Shown piece after piece: positions 56,649 to 64,000 of a stretch of DNA of 64,000 nt. Source of the DNA: Anaeramoeba flamelloides (Eukaryota; Metamonada; Anaeramoebidae); assembly GCA_027625915.1 (NCBI GenBank), contig JANTQA010000057.1:10602001-10666000 (forward strand). The letters run 5' to 3'. Numbering within the stretch: the first letter of the stretch is position 1; each line of letters starts with the position of its first letter. Made by a program: the position numbers and the translations under genes. Under the pieces are notes generated by a model. It worked only from the letters and a program-made list of their open reading frames with translations. It was not told the origin of the DNA and searched no databases.

Positions 56649-58094
56649 TTTTATCCTTTTGAGTTAGTATACATAAAAAGGGTAAAATATAATTTGTGAA
56701 TTAGTTGTGAAAAAGTGAAGAAATAAGGAATGGTTATTTACCTTTTTAAAAGTAATGTAGTTTGAGCTTTCGAAAAATGAAGGTTAAAAAATAGAAAAAT
56801 GCTTAAATAAGACAAAATTTATTTTTCTTGATGAAAAAAAAATGATTAACTTCAATTCTAATATTCTATAAGTTTTTACAATCCGACATACGAAAACAAA
56901 TTAAAGATTTTTCTTTTTAATGATGAATGTTCATCAATTAGTTCAAAACTGGAATTTTTTTACTTTTTTTTTTTTTTTTGAAAAATAATCAAAAATAATT
57001 TTTATATTTCTTGAATATTTGAATTATTGAACAGATCACAAGAAAGTTCATAATATCAAAACTAGTTGAACCACTCAGGCAAATAATGAGTTTTCAAATT
57101 TATTCAAATTTTTTTTGATTTAAAATAATTTATCCAATACATTAAGGACTAATTAGAGTGTTAATATTGAAAAAAATTTGAGTATTGAAACACATAATTC
57201 TGTAAAACATGAGAAAAAAGATCTTTTAGAAACTTTCGACAATTTTGTGGGAACATTATTACATCAAAAATGAATGAAATTCAATCAAAGACATTTATTT
57301 ATTCTAAGCATAACTTTTTCTTACCTATCAGGAAAATATGCCTACATCCCAACTTTTTTTCAAGTTGCACATTCGTTGTGAAGAATTCGTTAGGAAAACG
57401 TGCAGTGAGTGTCTGTAAACATGTTGAAATTTGTTTCTAAAGTCTTTCTTGGTCATGTTTTTTCTTTTTACAGAATCGACTAACAACCAAAAGTTGAGAT
57501 CATTAATTACTTTTTGTCTTGTTTATTAGTCCTTTGAAAAATTTTGGTTTTTAAATAGCTTGAAATTGTTTTCATCAAAATGAACTCAACTTCAAACGGC
57601 TGTTTTTTCATTATTTTTCTGCAATTTAAATTTCTTATTTGGTGAGAAAACAATTATCTAGATCTTTAATTATTCCCAATTTAGATAGATATGGGAATTT
57701 ACGTTTACGAATTAAAATTAAGAGAAACATTTGTTCAAAAACAAACAAAATAGAATAATTTACTGATATAAAAGTAGCAATATGAAAATATGGTATAACA
57801 ATTAGGCTTTAACAAGTTCTATCTTTTATTTTGATTGAAAGATCATCTTCAGAACATTCAAACATTCACAAGAAATTATTCTATGTTCTAAGGGAGTATG
57901 TCCATTTTACCAATTTTGAGTTATCAAAGTTTATACAAAACTGATCTATTTCAAATTATTTTTCTTTAGCCAAATACATTGATATTTTAATAAATATAAG
58001 AGTGTCAGATATTATCCTATAGTCTGATATATTTACATATATTGATCAAAATAAAGCCTGTACAACGAATATAATCCGTGTTTTAAAATATTAT

Positions 58095-58520
58095 CTGAGC
58101 TTTTTTTTTATTCTTGTACCAAGGCAACATCCAATCTACTAACAAATAGTATAATTAAGTTCAAATCAATTTTGAAAGTAAAGGTCTGGTTATTTTCAGT
58201 AAAATTTAAATTATTCAAGCAAATAGTTGAAAATTTTCGATAATTTACTCAATTTTTTTGAAATTCTTTATTTTTTTGATTATTAAAAATTTTCTGAAAA
58301 AATTTACTCTATTTTTTGAGATAAATTTTGCAATTTGATCCTTCATTTTAAGAATTTCTTTTTAAATAATAGAACTTTAAGAAACCAGTACCATATTTTT
58401 TAGGGTTTATTATCAGTTTCTTTGATTAGTTAATTTATAGGTCAACTATAACAAAAAAACCACCCTTTTTTATTTTGAAACACGCAATATATTTTTTTGC
58501 ACGGGTTATTTTGATTACAG
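58095..58520 (+). repeat. dispersed repeat, paralogue of 29405-29830
   Basis: See 29405-29830 for shared landmarks; collinear over the whole length in the same orientation, with small indels in the T-runs. Confidence 0.75.
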
Positions 58521-59105
58521 TACCAAATAATAAAATGGGATTCAAAAAAAAAGAAAAGATTGATAAGTAAGAATAAAAAGAAATCATTTATTTCTATAAC
58601 TTTTGTGTAGTATTTGATACAATACCAATTCTTAATTTGGTTTTAATTAAAATTTACCCATGAAAATACTTTTGCTATGGAAATTTTTTGAGTAAAAAAT
58701 TATTACCTATTTCTAAAGAATTTCCAAAAGGAATTAAAAATAAAATTTACATACAATTCATCTCATTCTAGTACCAGTTCAGAAAATAGGATATTTTATA
58801 AATTCTTTTTCAGAAATAAATTTTTATTAAGATGGGGTTGTTGAGGTTTTACAATTAAATGAAATTACGTAATAAATAGCCTAATTATTTTTTATTTTTG
58901 TTTATTTTATTTTTATGAAAAAAAAACAAATATTTAAAGTGAATAGAACTCAATAATAAAATAGTATTTTTTTTATAATAATAGATAACTTCAATTTACA
59001 AAAATATTTATTTTCAAAATTTTATTTTTAATGGGCCAATGATTTTGAAACTGAAATATATAGATCTTTGTTTCTGACAAAAGGAAATAGTTTCCTTGAA
59101 GAGAT

Positions 59106-59816
59106 AAACTTATTTTTCAGGAGTATCCCAAAAACAACATTTTTTTCAAATATCAAATATTTTATATAATTGACCTTTGAAGAACAAATAAGAAAAAATT
59201 AGAATAATAAACATTAACGAGAATAGTGATATCCATATCAAATAAAACAAAGAAATCAAGAGATTATTTTATAAACTGAAAAACTCGAAATTCTTTGTGA
59301 TATATTGAGAAAAACAAGAAAATGTGTTTTGATCTTCTACTGGTATTTGAATAATAAATAGGAACCAATTTTCACTTTCTTTTCCATACTTTTCTTTTAC
59401 AAATCAAGACCCCAAACAAAGTAGGTTGGGATTTTTGATCTCTATTGGAAAATGGAAATGAAAATGAAGTGATTATTTTTTGAATTTATTATTCAAATAT
59501 CAAGATCAAAGATCGAATAAAATTCCAATAGAAATCTAAATGATTTCTCAACATTAATTTTTAATTTTCCAATAATCTTAATATAACACTTTTTTACCAA
59601 GTGACTATTGATCTTGAAATAAAAATTAATAAATTGCAATGAATTCCATTTCAAAAAAAATCAAAAAAAAAAAAAAAAAAAAAAGGAAAAATGAGAAAAA
59701 ATGATTTCAATTTTGAAAATTTTCAAAATAAATTTTTTCTTCTAATATCCATTAAGCCGTTTAAAAACTTGTGATTCATGCATTAAAAGCGTGCCCCTTC
59801 AACTGGGAAATTGTTT
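59106..59816. mobile_element. family F1 element, long form, copy X
   Basis: Starts AAACTTATTTTTCAGGAGTA and ends GTGCCCCTTCAACTGGGAAA then TTGTTT. The interior is an inverted match of 62421-63112 (CTACTGGTATTTGAATAATA, TCAAGATCAAAGATCGAAT, CAAGTGACTATTGATCTTG). Length about 711 bp, non-coding. Confidence 0.75.
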
Positions 59817-59999
59817 ATATATATATTAATATCCCTTAGCCCTATGATTCACCTACATTTCATCAAGTTTAAAAAAACATATTTAAAATGATTTTGATGT
59901 ACTAATATATTTATTTTTATATTTTTCTTTAATCCAGATTTAGATTATAATAAAGAGTTAAAATAAACTAAATTCCAAAAATTCGACATAGTTAAAAAA

Positions 60000-60560
60000 G
60001 TTGAAATAATAACAATACTACATTTTACATTCAATTTTGAAATAATTTTGATTTTGTAAACTATTTCATTTTTTGTATTCTTTATTTTGTTTACATTTTC
60101 TTTATTTTTCCAGTTAACGTAATCCGTTTCTTTAAATCTGATTTTTTTTTTGATGGTAGATAGAAGGTTAGTGTTGAGTTTGTTAAATTGAAAAATCAAA
60201 TATAATTGATAGATAGTATCTTATCTTTTCATCGATCAACAATTGTTGGTGAAATTTCAACAAATATACAAATAATTTTTTTGTTCTACTCGTTTCATTA
60301 TTTTTTAAACACCAATTTTTATTTTTGAGTTTTATATTTTTTTCTATTATTTGTATTAAAATTATTACTTATAAAAACATTAATATTTGGTACCTTAAAT
60401 GTATTTTTATATTAGGTTTGGAAAAATATACTAAATTCTGTTTTTGTTTTACCTATTTTTAATTTTGGGTATGTCCAAATTTTTGTAATGGAGTTTAGTT
60501 CCAAGATTAAGTAATTATGTTATTTGGTATTTTTTTTATGATATTGAAGAAAAAAAATAT
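60000..60560 (+). repeat. dispersed repeat F3, copy 3, with a partial fourth copy at 61135-61450
   Basis: Shares the F3 middle with 52140-52700. Its right part (ATCTTATCTTTTCATCGATC, ATTACTTATAAAAACATTAA, GTTTGGAAAAATATA) is repeated directly at 61135-61450. Minus-strand frames in both (59945-60199, 61311-61574) are AT-rich and unconvincing. Confidence 0.6.
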
Positions 60561-61796
60561 TTATTATTTTTTTTTTTTACTTTTTTTTAAAGATTTCTCA
60601 ATTTTATTTTTTGATTTTTTTTTTAAATAAATAAATTTTATTATAATAATAGTAATTCCATACATAATCCAATAAAATTATTAATAATAACTAAGAAAAA
60701 TACTGTTGGTAATTTTATAATAAAAAAATAAATAAAAAAATATATTAATGAGAAATTTTATTTTTTATCCAGACAAAATTTCAATATATATTGGATTAAA
60801 TGAAAGATTAAATTCATTTCTTTATTCCAAAATTTAAATATTTAATTTGAACAATTTTTGAAATCATTAATTAAGTAATAGAAAATAATTGAAAATCCAA
60901 AAAAAAAAAATTCGAAAAATAATTTCATCTAATACATTGAATTAAATCAATAAAGATTTCATTCGGAATCAATAAAGTAATCAACTCTAAAATTAAAAAA
61001 AAATAAAAAAAATAACTTTAAATATTGTCTTAAGTTAATAAAATAATCTTCATAAACAAGATATATATTGAGAAATTTGGTTGTTGGTAAAAGTTTGAAT
61101 AATATATTTGTAAAATTTAGAAAATCACATAATTGGTCTATCGTATCTTATTATTTCATCGATCAATAATCGTTGCTGAAATTTTAACAAATCTACCAAT
61201 ATATTTTTTGTCAATAACTCCTTCATTTCTGCTCATTTCCTTATTTTGGACACATAGATTTTGATTTTTTGTTTTAAATTGTTTTCTTTTATTTGGATGA
61301 TAATGATTACTTATAAAAACATTAATAATATGTTACTTAAATATGGTTTTATATTACGTTTGGAAAAATATAATAAATTGGGTTTTAGTTTTCCTATTTT
61401 TGATTTTAGATGTGAACAAATTTTTGGAATGAAATTTAGTTTTTTTTTAGGAGAAGAGAGTTTCAGATTCTTAGAATAAAGCTTATAGCTATATTGTGGT
61501 TTACACTTTGATAATATATAATCATATTCACTTCCCCAATTCCACCAAATCCAACGATTTAAAATCCTAAACAAGTAATATTTTGTGATAATTATTATTT
61601 TTTGGAATTCTTCTAGTTATTTAAGTCCCATTTAAATTTTCTTTTGTGATTCTCTCAATTGTAATATTGTTGTTCATTTTAAACAAATCCATTCATCCCA
61701 AATGTCACTGATAAAAAATATCTCTAATTTTTTTTTTGTTGTAATGATTAAAAAAAATCAAAAATGATGAAAAAATTCAAAAATAAGAAAATTAAA

Positions 61797-61890
61797 TGCC
61801 ACAATAGAATGTATAGAGAAGGATAAAAGATAAGTTATTCAACATTCAAAACACTATTTTAAACAATTCAACTCAACATTCTATTGTGGC
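61797..61890. repeat. 94-base element with perfect 16-base terminal inverted repeats
   Basis: TGCCACAATAGAATGT at 61797-61812 and its exact complement at 61875-61890. The interior is unremarkable. No further copy was noticed. Confidence 0.8.
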
Positions 61891-62139
61891 AATTTCTTTG
61901 AGAATATTGAAAAAAACATTTGAAAAATCTAATGAATGAAGTACTTTAAATAATAAAAATCAATGAGTTACAACCAAAGTAAAAAATGTTATTTTCTGAT
62001 CTCTTCAGAATTGCAAACAAGTGAAAAATTTTCCTTTACCGTGGCTACTCCCTTAAGCAATGTTGGGGCGCAAAGGAATCCCCAAAAAAATATAAAGTAA
62101 AGAATGATGTGCTTTAATCATTAAAACTAAGAAATTTTT

Positions 62140-62396
62140 GATACTTTGACTTTTCAAAAAAAAAAATTAAAAAAAAATTTTGGCAAAAATTGTATCAAAA
62201 ATAATAAAATAACAAAAAATAAGGAAAAATTTTTTTCAAGTTATATTTTTTTTTATTGTAGTAACCTTTACAATTTTTAATTATAAAATTTTCTAAAGAT
62301 AATTGTTTATTAAATTTTATATGTTAGAATCTTTTCATAAAAATTCAAATTAAAAATTTTATTTCAAAGGTAATTAGTTTATTTGGGGTTTTAGGG

Positions 62397-62400
<4 letters not shown>
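62140..62400 (+). repeat. dispersed repeat, paralogue of 6640-6925
   Basis: Same landmarks as 6640-6925 (TTTTTAATTATAAAATTTTC, GATAATTGTTTA). Ends at the (TA)n run that abuts F1 copy Y. Confidence 0.5.
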
Positions 62401-62420
<20 letters not shown>

Positions 62421-62430
<10 letters not shown>

Positions 62431-63112
62431 TCAGTCAAAGGGGCCCAGTTGTAATGTTATAATACACGTGTTTAAAGGGTTTGCATAGATATTAGAAGAA
62501 AAATTTTATTTTGAAAATTTTCAAAATTGAAATCATTTTAGCACATTTTTGTTTTTTTTTTTGTGTTTTTTTTAAAAACCTAATTCATTTGCAAAAAAAT
62601 TATTTATTGCAAGATCAATAGTCACCTGGTAAAAATGTGTTATTCTAAGGTCATTGAAACCATGTAAAGATTGTTGAGAAATCTATTGATTTCTATTGCA
62701 ATTCAATTCGATCTTTGATCTTGATATTTGTTTAATAAATGTGAAAAATTTTCACTTCATTTTCATTTCCTTTTTCAAATAGAGACCACAATTACCAACA
62801 AACTTTGTTTGGGGGCTTAATTTCTAAAAGAAAAGTGTAGAAAATGAAGTGAAAAATGTTTCATATTTATTATTCAAATACCAGTAGAAGTTCAAAACGA
62901 ACATCCTTGTTTTTCTCAATAGGGCCCTAAGAATTTGAGTTTTTCAATTTTTAAGAAAAGCTATTGATTAATTAGTTTTCTTTCAGACATGTATCAACAT
63001 TTCTTTGAGGTGTATTATTCTCTTTATTTCTTATTTGTTCTTCAAAGGTCAATTATATAAAATAATAGATATTTGAAAAAAACGTTGGGCCCCTTTGACT
63101 GAAACAGAGTTT
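62421..63112. mobile_element. family F1 element, long form, copy Y
   Basis: Best-preserved F1 ends: AAACTATTTTTCAGTCAAAG then GGGCCCAG on the left, and GGGCCCCTTTGACTGAAACA then GAGTTT on the right. The interior is the inverted counterpart of 59106-59816. No transposase is seen; presumably non-autonomous. The left end directly follows a (TA)n run. Confidence 0.85.
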
Positions 63113-63187
63113 AGATTAGATTAGGTTAATTTCCTTGATTAAGGAAAAGTTGTTAATTGATATATTCTTATGGCGTATAATTTTCTT

Positions 63188-64000
63188 TTAAAAGCAATTG
63201 GAAAATTTTTCTTTTTCAGTGCCATTCAAAAATAATAAAATATGAAAATCTTTGCTACTAAACTGTATTTTACATATCGAAGGTTTAATTTTATTAGAAA
63301 ATATTTGGATTTTTTTATCGATATTATGAGACATTTTGAAATTTAATTTTTTATTTGAAACTTTAAGTTTATTATTTTTAATTTGGAATGAATATTTAGA
63401 TTTTGGTTTTATTGTTGAGTAAGAGCTTTTTAATATCCTAACTTCAAATATTAAAATTTTTGCTTTGGAATTAGAATTTAATTCCAATTTTGATTCTGAC
63501 TCTGTTTTTTTATTAGAATTATTTAAATTAGTGTTGGGATCTATTTTGTTCTTTAATTTTAATACTGTGTCCGATCCTGTTTCTGAACTTGATCCAGATA
63601 CTGATTCAGAACCAGAACTTGAACTTGAACCCGAACCCGAACCTGAACCTGAATCTGAGCCCGAATCTGAGCGTGAACCATTGTTTCCATTTAAAGATTT
63701 TTTACTTACATTTTTGAATTTTTTTCTTAGTTTATTTGCCTTTTTTTGTTCTACAATTAAAGATAATAAATCATCTCTTTCTTTCAAATCGTTAAATTCA
63801 ATTTTGATACTAATTTGAGAAGAGATAAATTTTGTTATAAATTTATTATTTGGGTTTGCTCTCACACGGATTTCGTTTAAGGGCAAAATTTGATTAAATT
63901 CGTTATCATTTGTTTGAATATTTAAACCTTCTGTTTCAAGAATTATTTGAGCTAATTGCTTATCTTTATTCCAAGGTAAAGTTATATGAACGATATATTT
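63188..64000 (-). CDS. unrecognised protein with Ser/Gly linker, 5' end outside the window
   Basis: The minus-strand frame is open from the window edge (AAA TAT ATC ...) to a stop at 63188-63190, 270 codons. The first 110 residues seen (VHITLPWNKDKQLAQ, LPLNEIRVRANPNNKFITK, IKIEFNDLKERDDLLSLI) look like a folded beta-rich domain that I cannot name. A serine/glycine/aspartate repeat linker follows (about residues 111-145), then a lysine/serine-rich tail. The gene upstream is not visible, and the first methionine codon is not in the window. A strong GTAAGT lies in frame just before the linker (rc near 63708-63713); if it were used as a donor, the SG part would be intronic. The continuing open frame with biased but normal codons argues for coding. 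Confidence 0.6.
   Translation of the reverse strand, partial: KYIVHITLPWNKDKQLAQIILETEGLNIQTNDNEFNQILPLNEIRVRANPNNKFITKFISSQISIKIEFNDLKERDDLLSLIVEQKKANKLRKKFKNVSKKSLNGNNGSRSDSGSDSGSGSGSGSSSSSGSESVSGSSSETGSDTVLKLKNKIDPNTNLNNSNKKTESESKLELNSNSKAKILIFEVRILKSSYSTIKPKSKYSFQIKNNKLKVSNKKLNFKMSHNIDKKIQIFSNKIKPSICKIQFSSKDFHILLFLNGTEKEKFSNCF

Larger units (their letters stand above)
56649..63187. other. 6.5 kb intergenic region, repeats
   Basis: Contains the Myb promoter side (no specific element recognised), the repeat 58095-58520, F1 copies at 59106-59816 and 62421-63112 in opposite orientation, F3-like repeats (60000-60560, 61135-61450), a small inverted repeat (61797-61890) and the repeat 62140-62400. 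A 25-codon frame near 57339-57416 (HIRCEEFVRKTCSEC) is cysteine-containing but too short to call. Nothing was recognised in 57420-58090. Confidence 0.6.

Noticed and set aside
63465-63818. Plus-strand frame rich in DSEPEPE
   Set aside because: It is the complement of the Ser/Gly linker of the minus-strand gene; the minus frame is open to the window edge.
1-64000. tRNA, rRNA or spliceosomal RNA genes
   Set aside because: I looked for GC-rich cloverleaf-like or conserved rRNA segments and saw none; a covariance-model scan would be needed to exclude a single tRNA.

Overview
The window is eukaryotic nuclear DNA of extreme AT content. It is made of single genes split by spliceosomal introns (GT...AG, several with GTAAGT or GTAAAT donors), long poly-A and poly-T runs, and dense dispersed repeats. 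The standard code fits: TAA and TAG end the recognisable genes and no in-frame stop has to be read through. Ankyrin-BTB genes, a Stealth-type sugar-phosphate transferase with a signal anchor, and N/K/Q-rich low-complexity tails in such AT-rich DNA suggest an amoeboid protist. An anaerobic metamonad amoeba such as Anaeramoeba is my best guess and a dictyostelid-like amoebozoan the alternative. This is inference, not a database match.

Layout, left to right. (1) 1-2455 (+): the 3' part of an ankyrin-BTB gene. (2) 2456-12991: repeat-filled intergenic DNA. (3) 12992-21230 (+): a two-exon Stealth/GNPTAB-like phosphotransferase with a 6.4 kb intron. (4) 21231-27105: repeats. (5) 27106-27771 (+): an unrecognised intronless basic ORF, GC-richer than its surroundings. 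(6) 27772-33478: repeats. (7) 33479-40498 (+): casein kinase II beta subunit in three exons; its 6.05 kb intron carries a LINE reverse-transcriptase relic. (8) 42703-48501 (-): importin beta-1 in two exons, with a 3.2 kb intron. (9) 52934-56648 (-): a three-repeat Myb protein in four exons, one of only 39 nt. (10) 63188-64000 (-): the 3' end of an unrecognised gene with an SG-repeat linker. Exon joins were chosen by reading phase plus protein homology and agree in phase everywhere except one exon of the ankyrin-BTB gene.

The genes are unrelated housekeeping or regulatory genes and do not form a pathway. The unusual content is between and inside them. At least five copies (A-E) occur of an element family, here called PAL, built from two alternating long palindromes separated by GC-richer linkers of a tandem decamer (AGTGCCGTAG / AGTGCCGTCA). 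Three copies end in a small hairpin and an A-rich tail. One copy lies directly downstream of the LINE reverse-transcriptase relic, and one interrupts an older repeat whose uninterrupted paralogue survives in another gene's intron. This suggests a LINE and non-autonomous partner pair. Other families are Tc1/mariner-like MITEs, a second MITE family with a nested insertion, two 550-710 bp terminal-inverted-repeat families that share the end AAACTnTTTTTCA, truncated LINE 3' ends with a zinc-knuckle C-terminus, and several single foldback elements. Repeat boundaries were read by eye and are good to about 10-30 bases.
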